Below, one piece after another: positions 22,201 through 30,809 of a stretch of DNA of 64,000 nt. Position numbers and translations under genes: made by a program. Every line of letters begins with the position of its first letter. Position 1 is the first letter of the stretch. Under the pieces are notes generated by a model, which was not told the origin of the DNA, ran no database searches, and worked only from the letters and a program-made list of their open reading frames with translations. Origin of the DNA: Macrosoma leucophasiata (taxonomy: Eukaryota; Arthropoda; Insecta; Lepidoptera; Hedylidae); assembly GCA_036365455.1 (NCBI GenBank), contig JAWQUS010000010.1:12904501-12968500 (forward strand), written 5' to 3'.

Positions 22201-25200
22201 TAAAAAATCCGCAAATTTTAATAATCTATCTTAGTCACTTAGGTAGTCCACGTCGTCGTACGTAGTCCAGTCCTTGTGTTCTCGTTGCTGGTGGTGCTGT
22301 TTGGTTCGTATTTTTATAGGGCAATTCACCAGGCCCCACTGGCGTATACTTACATAAACAAATGGATAACGATTTTATTAATTGATATAGATCCACTCTT
22401 AGAGTTCGAGGGGGTAGGTTGACCGTCGTATTATCTAATCTATATGATGCTAAATGGCAATATGTTCAGTACTGTCGTCTTTCGTTTAGATGGCAATGTA
22501 TGGTTCCGTTATAACTATCACAAAGGCAAAACAACTTATGCCTCAGGGTAACAAAGTACAGTATCTAACAAGAAAAGTTGCACATCGACCCTAGGATGGA
22601 GACTTCGGCTTATTTCGGGTCTAGAGAGCGTTATCTCTGTCGCACCTTATCTATCTGACGTTTGTCGACCATTTAGATCAAGTTTTAACCAATACCGGAC
22701 TACGGATGCTTACGTAGGCAGTGTGCAAGTTGGGAATGAAATGAGATCAATAAAATATTAAGACATCAATAAATTAAGTGATAGGCACTATAAAATAAAA
22801 TAATTAAAATATTATAGGAGAATGCAGACGTTGACGAGAAACGACATCCTACCACACGCTACACGTGTACGGAATGTAACAAGACATTTTCTCAGTTACG
22901 GAACTACAAATATCACATGTCAGTCCATCGCGGCACCAAGGAGTTTGCTACCACTTGTCCCGTTTGCGGCAAATACTTCAACGACAGGGGTTACCTGAGC
23001 AGCCATATGAAGATTCATAGGTAAAATAAAAAAAAATATTAATTTAACTTGAGCTGAATTCGAATCTGTGACATAGGTAATTATATTGAGACAACTAGCA
23101 AAGCCAGAGGACATACATACAACTGCATAAAGCAAATTCTTTCCGGTAGAAGTCTTCAGTACTGTAATTACTACTGTATTCTCACGAGTAAGACGAGTGC
23201 ATAGATAAAGTAAAAAAATGGAAAGAAGGACTACGGTCCATTCTTCTTGGTCCGTTCAGACGTAGTACCCAATATTTGACGTCGAGCAGGATTCCAACCT
23301 GTGACATTGCTAAGTTTATTTATAGTTTGAGACTTTATAGATGTTAGATATAAAACTCGAGGATATAACTACGTTCAATAGTTCAATTGCGTCAGACAAT
23401 GCATATGGCTGCTCCCCTCCGGTCCGCCGCGGCCGGTGGCCCGTGTTGCTCTATGATGCAACTCAACTCACTAACAAAAAAAATCATAATATCATTATCT
23501 GTTGTAAGATCGCTGGCGTCGGGACCCGACAATCTCACCGCTCACTAGTGGAAAAAGTTCTTCTACTGGAAAAGAAATCTTCTATTGGAAGATAAATCTT
23601 CCACTAATGCAGTCAGTCAACCGAACAATGACATAGTATGTTCTTAGGTTTTCGCGAGCTGCACTCATTGAAATAAAACTAGTTTTCGGATTTATTTCGT
23701 GTATATTAAACTAAAATGATTATTTAAAATCGAACCCGACGTTTCGGTCGCTTTTCAGCTTCCGTGGTCTCGGGCAGACTGAGGTGAAACGTCGGGTTCG
23801 ATTTTAAATAATCATTTTAGTTTAATATATGCGAGATAAATCCGAAAACTAGTTTTATTTCAACGAACAATGGCAGTCAAACTATTACAATGGGGCGGAT
23901 AGTAAGTGCAATAACGCAAGATAGACAGTAGCGTCCTGCGATAAAACTACTTTACTAATCCACATACCGCGCGTGGCGGGTATGGCATATCTCCCGTATT
24001 GTGAGACTTTGGTCCAGCAGTGGACATCTTTCGGCTGATATGATGTGGAAGATCAATAAGACGAAAAACACATTTACCTTCTAGAAAAAGAATGCAATGT
24101 GATATCGTTGTATTGCTATTCACGGTTAATTGTAATAATATTTACCATAATCATAATGATAATTACCATGTATATTTTTGAGGTTCGTGTTTTAATGAAA
24201 AATAATTATCTATTAATTTTCACAAGATCGATTTATTGTTCGTATGTAGACTTAAAAATTCTAACAAAAATATATGACAATTCTATTTTAAAACAATTAA
24301 AAATAAATCGACGTCCAAACTCCTTTAACATTTATTAGGATTCAATTCCAATGTTTTTACCTCTATAATGATTATATGCAAACCTATATAAAGTTCATAA
24401 ATAAGGAACCTATAAAAACCAATGTTCCCAATTATGTTCCATTTTTTTTTACAAATTTGAAATAGAAACATGTTTAATGTTTCGAATATTTCTAAGTATT
24501 AGCTTGTCTCGAGTAAGTGTAACGAAACCTTTTGGTTAAATCAATAATTTCAGATACCACATTAATAAAAAAATGCTTAAATTTCAAGAATCATCAACGA
24601 TTAACAGATTCAAGTAGGTATTTGAATTAAAAACTAAAGAAATTTTAAACAGTATACTTAGTTACTTTACTTAGTACTTGTTATGTTGAATAATGAACCT
24701 AGTTAAAAAAACAAATATTAATCTGGTGCCTGATTAGTGAATGTTGATACAAAACAATGTAAGTGAATAAGGACTTGACAATACCTATTTAATTAAAGCA
24801 GATGTATTTATTTCCTTTTCAGGAATCGGAAAGAATACAAATGCTCGTTATGCCCGAAGTCATTCAACCAACGGGTAGCCTACAATATGCACGTACGGAT
24901 TCATTCAGGTAAATTTTATCTATTGTTCTAATATTCACACGTATCTATCTACCTTCAATTGCGTTCTCCGCTACAGACTGCATACTTTATATAAACATAT
25001 TACATAGGTTGCAGGTGGAACAATTCACTAACCACCAAAATAAAATTCATAAACAAAATAAAATCCGCTTACACTCACATACACAAACACCCAGACCCAA
25101 AACAAATATCTGTAGATCATACAAATATTAGCCCCGGTGCGGGGATCGAACCCCTAATTAAACGGTCACCTCAAACCGCTGGATCACCGGGTCGTCAAAA

Positions 25201-27551
25201 TATTTAATGTACCCAAATAGCCCTTGTGAAGAGAAATAATAAACAATCGATCAATTAGTTCTTCAGGTTTGTTACCTGCTTTCATGAATAAAAAAATATG
25301 CCTATTAATAATCTTCAAAAAGTATTTGTAATAAACGTCCAAACCAGTGTCGATTAAATTCAATTAAATACGCAATTTATTTCGCAAATTGTTCAAATTA
25401 AAACCAACAAACGCAAAACAACTGGTTACCGTAGCGCCAAAATCTCAAAGAAGGAACGTTGGGAAGACATGCTTCACACGGTTACAAAGCAATTAGTTTT
25501 AACAATGCAATATATTAAAAAACAAGTTTTCGCTATTAGATATCAGTGAAAAGTGAGATTTTGTCAGAATAATTCTTCCAATCCCACACCTTTCTTAACA
25601 AACTGAGAAACATTGTAATGAATAATTCGGGAAGATTTAGGCAGGGTTTTTAAAAAAATCAAGTGCAGAACTCAACTCAACTCTCTTTTGGGGATATACA
25701 GGCCTGAAGTTGCATCCTTTTTTAAGTCATGAAGTGGCAAATAAGCATACAGTTCACATTGATGGTAAATAATACTGTTTCATATAAACTTTTACATCAA
25801 ACCAGGGATTTAAATGTAGATGCTGGATTTTAATCTGGTGGTAGAGCTTCAGTGACGGAGCTCGAGGGCGTAGGCACCACCGCATTACCTAATATACTTG
25901 CCGCTAAATGGTAGTGTTTAGCACTATCGTGTTCCGGTCAGGTGGTAATGTACGGCCCTGTAATTTCCGGCACAGAGGCATAACACCTTAGGCCTCAGGA
26001 GTGGTAACGCATCTGCATTTTGACCTTGGTCTTCATGTGGGTGTCTATAGGCTGCAGTCATCACTTAACATCAATGTGAACTGCATGCTTGTTTGCCACG
26101 CCCATTACATAAAAAAAAAAAAATGATGCGTTGCCACTCCTGAGGTCTAAGTTATCTCTGTGCCGGATATTACAGGGCCGTATATTACCACCTGACTGGA
26201 ACACCATAGCACTGAACCATTTAGCGGCAAGTAGATTAGATTATCAATTAACCCCTCACTGGAGCTCTACTACCAGTAATATTAAAGTTGAATATTTGAT
26301 TTCAGGTTTAAAGCCCCATGTGTGTGACGATTGCGGGAAAGCGTTTTCCCGGAAGATGCTTCTGAAGCAACACCAGCGGACGCACTCCGGGGAACGACCG
26401 TACGCGTGTCCACATTGCGACAGACGTTTCGCGGACAGATCCAATATGACGCTACATCTTAGGTTGCACACCGGTTGGTATATCATCACTCTTAAATATT
26501 CAAGTGTTCTCCAGCAACATTCTTCCTAGTTATCACCAGCGGATACTCATATCTGCAGTGCGACAGACACTTCGCCGACAGATCCAATATGACGCTACAT
26601 CTTAGGTTGCACACCGGTTGGTATCTTATCACTATTAAATATCCAAGTGTTCTCCAGCAACATTCTTCCTAGTTATCACCAGCGGAAACTCATATCTGCA
26701 GTGCGACAGACACTTCGCCGACAGATCCAATATGACGCTACATCTTAGGTTGCACACCGGTTGGTATCTCATCACTCTTAAATATCCAAGTGTTCTCCAG
26801 CAACATTCTTCTTAGTTATCACCAGCGGACACTCATATCTGCAGTGCGACAGACACTTCGCCGACAGATTCAATATGACGCTGCATCTTAGTTTGCACAC
26901 TGGTTGGTATCTCATCACTCTTAAATATCCAAGTATTCTCCAGCAACATTCTTTCAAACCATCACCAGCGGATACACATAGCTGCAAGGCAATAGATTCT
27001 TCGCCAACAATAAAAACATTTAAACCGGAGGTCAAAATGCAGACACGTTGCCACCCCTAAGACCTAAGGTGTCATGTTTCTGTATGGTTATTACGGGGCT
27101 ATACATTACCGTCTAACCGGAATACGATAGTGCCAAACACTACCATTTAGCGGCAGATAGGTTAGGTAATACGGTGGTGCCTGCGCCCTCGAGTTCCTAC
27201 ACTTAGAACTCTTCCACCAGTGAATAAAGGGAAATAAAGACCGACTTTTATCCCAGTTGATAGGGACGACGAAAGTACGAACTTTCGGCATAGGTAGCAG
27301 AAGAAAGATATGTATCATAAACACGCATAAATAATCTTTCAGGTATTAAACCTTTTTCCTGTTCTATGTGTTCAAAATCGTTCACGAAGAAACATCACCT
27401 GAAGTCCCACCTGAACTTCCACACCGGTGCCAAGCCATACTCGTGCCCGCGGTGTAAACTCGCCTTCACACAGTCCAGCAACATGAGAACACATCTCAAG
27501 AAGTGTAGCGCGCCACTATCTAGTACATTTACGGACAAAAAAAATCATTAA
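19178..27551 (+). CDS. BTB/POZ zinc-finger transcription factor, seven coding exons
   Basis: Exons 19178-19288, 19794-20912, 21931-22131, 22818-23020, 24823-24908, 26306-26473 and 27342-27551 join with matching phases and GT/AG borders. They sum to 2098 nt, one more than a whole number of codons because of the apparent extra base near 27360 (698 aa without it). The BTB domain is in exons 1-2: [29 protein letters not shown], then [20 protein letters not shown] and [21 protein letters not shown] low-complexity polar linker of about 390 residues follows. Seven fingers end the protein, the last of C2HC type. BTB-ZF proteins dimerise through BTB and bind DNA through the fingers, usually as transcriptional regulators in the nucleus. 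No ortholog name is offered. The start codon (ATG directly after an acceptor) could instead be an internal Met. Confidence 0.85.
19350..19722 (+). repeat. Dispersed repeat (CGGCCAAGTGC...GGAACCCTA family) in intron 1
   Basis: Begins CCGGCCAAGTGCGCGTTGTA, TCGCGCAGGGTGGGTTCCGT and ends TACGGGTACGGAACCCTAAA, a widespread lepidopteran repeat. Related fragments lie at 42.71-42.77 kb (reverse) and 56.74-56.95 kb. Confidence 0.75.
19794..20912 (+). CDS. BTB-ZF exon 2 (BTB C-terminal half and linker)
   Basis: Acceptor CATTCTGTTCCAG. 373 codons to donor GCAACG|GTAGGT. The frame is open to 21128, but the extra 72 codons are hydrophobic and AT-rich, like intron. Confidence 0.8.
21330..21440 (+). repeat. 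Dispersed repeat fragment (AGTTTCGGTTGTGTGTTGTC)
   Basis: Shares the ACGTCTAGTAGTTTCGGTTG...TTGTCTGG block with 54.24 kb, where it reads ACGGCCAGAAGTTTCGGCTG...TTGTCTGG. Confidence 0.45.
21680..21890 (+). repeat. tRNA-derived SINE (family T1), copy 2, with inverted duplicate of its head
   Basis: 21732-21803 folds as a tRNA-like molecule: 7-bp acceptor stem ACTTCGG/CCGAAGT, D-arm GCTT/AAGC, T-arm GCAGG/CCTGC with loop TTCGATT. The anticodon arm is defective (one mismatch, 23-nt region). A tail shared with 10.35-10.41 kb follows. The first 36 nt are also present inverted at 21680-21715. Lies in intron 2 of the BTB-ZF gene, about 40 bp before exon 3. Confidence 0.78.
21931..22131 (+). CDS. BTB-ZF exon 3
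   Basis: 67 codons, [20 protein letters not shown] through YSISKK, from AGAATAG|ACC to AAAAAG|GTGGGT, phase 0 both ends. The acceptor lacks a good pyrimidine tract, so this is the least certain exon; the donor and phases fit. Confidence 0.65.
22395..22560 (+). repeat. Diverged family A retroposon
   Basis: ATTATCTAATCTATATGATG, TAAATGGCAATATGTTCAGT and AACTTATGCCTCAGGGTAAC follow family A order. Confidence 0.45.
22818..23020 (+). CDS. BTB-ZF exon 4 (fingers 1-2)
   Basis: Acceptor ATATTATAG|GAG. Encodes [16 protein letters not shown] and [14 protein letters not shown]. Donor CATAG|GTAAAA, phase 2. Confidence 0.88.
23403..23458 (+). repeat. GC-rich 55-bp dispersed motif
   Basis: GGCTGCTCCCCTCCGGTCCG...GTGTTGCTCTATG. 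Also at 38.21 (inverted), 38.48 and 54.12 kb (inverted). Confidence 0.65.
23668..23863. mobile_element. Foldback element, arms of about 80 bp
   Basis: TTGAAATAAAACTAGTTTTC at the left is mirrored at the right end, and ATCGAACCCGACGTTT near the centre is mirrored by AAACGTCGGGTTCGAT. Arms differ by a few bases. Short unpaired centre with CAGCTTCCGTGGTCTCGGGC. Confidence 0.8.
23950..24045 (+). repeat. LINE 3'-tail fragment
   Basis: GTCCAGCAGTGGACATCTTT and CGGCTGATATGATG are typical RTE-like tails. Confidence 0.5.
24046..24822. other. Intron 4 remainder, AT-rich
   Basis: No exon or repeat recognised. The open frame at 24099-24338 is AT-rich and lacks a domain. Confidence 0.5.
24823..24908 (+). 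CDS. BTB-ZF exon 5 (finger 3)
   Basis: Acceptor ATTTCCTTTTCAG. Encodes [23 protein letters not shown]-type finger. Donor TCATTCAG|GTAAAT, phase 1. Confidence 0.88.
25060..25198 (-). repeat. tRNA-derived SINE (family T2), copy 1
   Basis: On the minus strand: GACCCGGTGATCCAGCGGTT then B-box GGGGTTCGATCCCCGCACCG, followed by AATATTTGTATGATCTACAG and GGGTCTGGGTGTTTGTGTAT. The same layout is at 60.88 kb. Confidence 0.75.
25725..25805 (-). repeat. Family A retroposon tail fragment
   Basis: GAAGTGGCAAATAAGCATAC and AGTTCACATTGATGGTAAAT. Confidence 0.55.
25837..26122 (+). repeat. Family A retroposon, near full length
   Basis: GGTGGTAGAGCTTCAGTGAC through TTTGCCACGCCCATTACATA plus A13. Immediately followed by an inverted copy. 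Confidence 0.85.
26123..26275 (-). repeat. Family A retroposon, inverted partner, shortened
   Basis: GATGCGTTGCCACTCCTGAG to GGAGCTCTACTACCAGTAAT. It ends 30 bp before finger exon 6. Confidence 0.75.
26306..26473 (+). CDS. BTB-ZF exon 6 (fingers 4-5)
   Basis: Acceptor TTTGATTTCAG. Encodes [20 protein letters not shown] linker and [15 protein letters not shown]. Donor CACACCG|GTTGGT, phase 1. Its second half and donor recur downstream in a tandem array. Confidence 0.87.
26371..27012 (+). repeat. 143-bp tandem array derived from finger exon 6 and its intron
   Basis: The motif CACCAGCGGA occurs at 26371 (exon), 26534, 26677, 26820 and 26963; the last four are exactly 143 bp apart. Each unit holds the second half of finger 5 ([20 protein letters not shown]), the donor CCG|GTTGGT and intron sequence (CAAGTGTTCTCCAGCAACAT). 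Units lack 20 bp of the exon that includes the linker and first Cys. They cannot splice in frame as whole fingers, so they are treated as non-coding duplicates. Confidence 0.85.
27035..27220 (-). repeat. Family A retroposon, 3'-truncated
   Basis: GTTGCCACCCCTAAGACCTA through CGGTGGTGCCTGCGCCCTCG, followed by CTCTTCCACCAGTGAATAAA. Confidence 0.7.
27342..27551 (+). CDS. BTB-ZF last exon (fingers 6-7), with apparent +1 frameshift
   Basis: Acceptor AAATAATCTTTCAG. The phase-1 entry reads GIKPFS and then meets an extra G at 27360-27361 (CCTGGTTCT), which destroys the first Cys codon of finger 6. From the next frame, [31 protein letters not shown] and a final C2HC-type finger (HLKKC) run to TAA at 27549-27551. 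A clean finger results only if one base is ignored. Either a sequence error or a true allele-level lesion. Confidence 0.8.
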   Translation, partial: GIKPFSCSMCSKSFTKKHHLKSHLNFHTGAKPYSCPRCKLAFTQSSNMRTHLKKCSAPLSSTFTDKKNH

Positions 27552-28160
27552 AATTAAGATTTACTTTGAAACAAGGCTCAGCTCTTCAAAAATTAAAGCT
27601 GGGTAGGTAATTAAACCTTGAAAGATTTACTTTTATTTTATGAAGATTTATTCAAGGTTAAATTATGGATTACAATACTACTTTACTCTTTTGGATTATT
27701 GGCATATTTAAAATACAGGTATGATTGTTGTACCTTGATTTGATGCAATTTGATTGTAGGTGTGCGTAGGAAGGGAATATTATTGTGTTTAAAAAAAAAC
27801 TTTTAGTCTTAACTATATATTCTACTATGAATCGTCTTATATTAAAAAAAATAAGAGAATTAGGACTAATTGGCTTGATTTCTTATTTTGTAAGCAGATG
27901 TCGACAAGTGTATATTGCGTCTAAAATGAAAATTTCATACAACTGCATTACTTCTACTGCCTTGCCTATAACCTCCAGCTTCGTCAATGGATTCCAAGCA
28001 GTAGTACTAGCTATCTACACACTAGTATAATTATATATTCACTAACCCACCTACCTAATTAACTTACTAGTTAAGAAAATTGGATTAAATATAAACACTA
28101 AAAAGTAAAAAGTAAAGGTAAACGTGATAAATTATGATATATTACACTGTACATATATAT
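27552..28160. other. Probable 3' UTR and downstream AT-rich DNA
   Basis: ATTAAA-type signals occur, for example near 27590, but no single polyadenylation site stands out. The open frame at 27785-28030 has no domain. Confidence 0.4.
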
Positions 28161-28164
28161 GTTT

Positions 28165-28295
28165 TTTTGCACGGTGGCAAACAAGCACGTATTTCACACA
28201 AATGGTAGGTAAGTGAATATCGTACCCTGTAAACAAAAAAACCCTGTAGGTATACTCCTTTAAGCATTGTCACTGGAACTCTGCTACTTGTAAAA
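28165..28295 (-). repeat. Diverged family A fragment
   Basis: GGTGGCAAACAAGCACGTAT and CACTGGAACTCTGCTACTTG. Confidence 0.45.
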
Positions 28296-28917
28296 TGTAT
28301 GAATCAGTCTCTTCCATCACTATTCGTTTCACAATATGACGAAGGACCAGTAAAATGTTCATTTCTACTCTGAAGAAAGGGCGATGCGCAATACGACAGC
28401 TCCAAACACTAATTTCTATTCAACAATACTAAATAATTTAATTTAATTAATTTCTTCTGAAGATGGCCATAAAGAAGTATCGTTACACCTGTATGCCACA
28501 TATGATGAGTAATAAAATTAAAAGTTATAAATAAAATAAATATGTTAAAAGAATCTCAGGTGTTTTTATTACTCATTTCATGAAGATGCCCGCCCGGTAA
28601 GTGATTATTACGGTAAATGTTTAATTATTAAAGTATGACTAGGTCTTTCTATATTTATTCCAGGATGAAAAAATTATATAGACAGAGTCTTCGATAATAT
28701 GCTATTACTGACAACTTCCACTAACATAAAAATAACATAATTTTAAGACTTCCATCAACTCAAATTTCTGTTATTCCTTCGTAGCCTTCTACGCGATTTC
28801 GTAGCGTAATGCTACGCCACGTAGTCATTCTTCCAAAATATCTCGAACGATTTTATTAAATAAATATGGGAGAAATGCAAATGAATTATCAAGTTAGACA
28901 AATAATCCCTACTATAC

Positions 28918-30198
28918 AATAGGTTGGGGAAAAAGTCTTTTCGCATTATAGTATGTATGATCTTGTAATAAAATCTCTTTGGCTGTAGTATTTATATCTG
29001 GCTGGTTTTGGTATCATTGAAAGTTAAAATTTTAAAGAACATAATTCCAAATTCAAATAAGGCAAATGTGTGATTTTCATTTGTTTTTCGTACTGTCAAG
29101 ATGAGTGAATCTAATGAAGCAATAAAATTTTACTACAAAAAAGGTAAAAATGCAACGCAAGCCGCGAAGAAAATTTGCGATGTTTATGGACCTAGTGCAG
29201 TCTCTGTGAGAGTAGCACAAATTTGGTTTTATGCGTTTTCAATCCGGAAATTTTGATGTCAAAAATGCACCTCGCTCTGGTCGCCTTATTACGGATAAAA
29301 TGGATGCCATTTTTGAAAAAGTGGAGCAAGATCGACATATCAGTAGTTACGACGTAGCTGAAGAACTGAAAATTGATCACATAACAGTTTTGGCGCATTT
29401 GAAAAAAGCTGGGTACAAAAAAAAGCTCGATATTTGGGTACCTCACGAGCTCACTGAAAGAAACCTAATGAACCGTGTACTCATTTGTGATTCTTTATCA
29501 CGACGTAATGAAACCGAATCATTTTTGAAGAAGCTGATAACTGGTGATGAAAAGTTTTTCACGTACGACAAGAACGTGCGAAAAAGGTCGTGGTCAAAGG
29601 CCAGTCAGGCTTCACAGACTGTGGCGAAACCCGGGTTAACTGGCAATAAGGTGATGTTGTGTGTGTGGTGGGATTGGAAGGGCTTTATTCATTATGAGCT
29701 ATTACCACCAGGCAGAACTATCGATTCTGAACTCTACTGCGAACAACTGATGAGATGACTGAAAGCAAGAAGTTGAGAGAAAGCGGCCGGAATTGATCAA
29801 CAGAAGGGGTGTGGTGTTTCATCATGATAACGCTAGACCTCACACATCTATAGCCACTCAGCAAAAATTAAGAGAGTTTGGCTGGGAGGTGTTAATGCAT
29901 CCGCCGTATAGTCCTGACCTTGCACCTTCAGATTTCCACCTGTTTCGGTCTCTTCAGAATTCTTTATGCAATGTTAGGTTAACATCACGAGAGGACTGCC
30001 AAATCCACTTGTCGCGGTATTTTGATGAGAAGTCCCAAAATTTTTATAGCATTGGAATCATGTCCCTACCTACAAGATGGCAAAAGGTTATCGAACAAAA
30101 TGGTACATACATACTTTAGTTAAATTTAAATAAACTATATTAAAAAACGTTTTGAATTATCTTAAAAAATGCGAAGAAACTTTTTCCCCAACCCAATA
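28918..30198 (+). mobile_element. Full-length mariner transposon (DD34D), transposase broken
   Basis: Inverted ends AGGTTGGGGAAAAAGTCTTT (left) and AGAAACTTTTTCCCCAACCC (right), about 1.28 kb. The transposase is readable from 29101 (MSESNEAIKF...) but frameshifted at IWF/RFQSG (29225-29231), and by a stop plus an indel at about 29758-29775. Catalytic blocks survive: TGDEK, HHDNARPHT and SPDLAPSDFHLF, with 34 residues between the last two Asp. Its overall motifs resemble the mellifera-like mariners. Non-autonomous now. Confidence 0.92.
29101..30119 (+). pseudogene. Mariner transposase pseudogene
   Basis: Three open segments (29101-29229, 29231-29758, 29793-30119) cover a transposase of about 340 aa: helix-turn-helix region, WVPHELTERN linker motif and DDD catalytic core, ending LPTRWQKVIEQNGTYIL. 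Interrupted by one inserted base, one in-frame TGA and a further indel. Confidence 0.88.
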
Positions 30199-30199
30199 T

Positions 30200-30394
30200 T
30201 ATATATTTATGTATAAAATTTCTATGTCACAGTGTTAGTTACCGTACTCCCCTGAAACGGCTGGACCGATTCTCGTGAAATTTTGTGAGCATATTGGATA
30301 GGTCTGAGAATCGGCCAACATCTATTTTTCATAACATTTTTAAACATTTTTTTAAATTTTCTGGGGCCATGCGAAGTTTGCCGGGACAGCTAGT
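30200..30394 (+). repeat. Dispersed element ending GCCGGGACAGCTAGT
   Basis: AAACGGCTGGACCGATTCTC ... GCGAAGTTTGCCGGGACAGC, related to the copy at 48.33 kb and abutting the next element. Confidence 0.6.
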
Positions 30395-30395
30395 T

Positions 30396-30570
30396 ATATT
30401 ATAAATGCGAAAGTAACTATGTCTGTCTGTTACCTTTTCACGTCCTGACGAACGAAATGACTGAACCGATTTAAATGAAATTTGGTACAGAAATAGAGCT
30501 GACTTTGAGAAAAAACATAGTTATTTATAAAACGACATCCACGCGGGCGAAGCCGCGAGCAACAGCTAGT
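30396..30570 (+). repeat. Family B short element
   Basis: ATTATAAATGCGAAAGTAAC to CGCGAGCAACAGCTAGT, with GAACCGATTTAAATGAAATT. Confidence 0.72.
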
Positions 30571-30707
30571 TTCTATTCTATTCATATTTCGATAGATTCG
30601 ATAGACGCAGACATTTTAACAAAGACAACTTACTATAAATATTAAAGGTTATAATAATCCCGTGAGCTTCGTATTATCTCAGAATTTAAACTACTTTATT
30701 TGATAGA

Positions 30708-30805
30708 TATCGGTGGTAGGACTCTTATCGAGTGCGTAGGCATTACTTTATCTACTTGCCGCTGAATGGTAATGTTCAAAGCTATCATATTCCGGTCAAG
30801 TGACT
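30708..30805 (+). repeat. Diverged family A head
   Basis: CGGTGGTAGGACTCTTATCG, TTGCCGCTGAATGGTAATGT, ATTCCGGTCAAGTGAC. Confidence 0.55.
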
Positions 30806-30809
30806 CCAT

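Noticed and set aside
26371..27012. CRISPR-like array (regular spacing)
   Set aside because: Units are continuous 143-bp tandem copies of exon and intron, with no repeat-spacer structure, in a eukaryotic gene.
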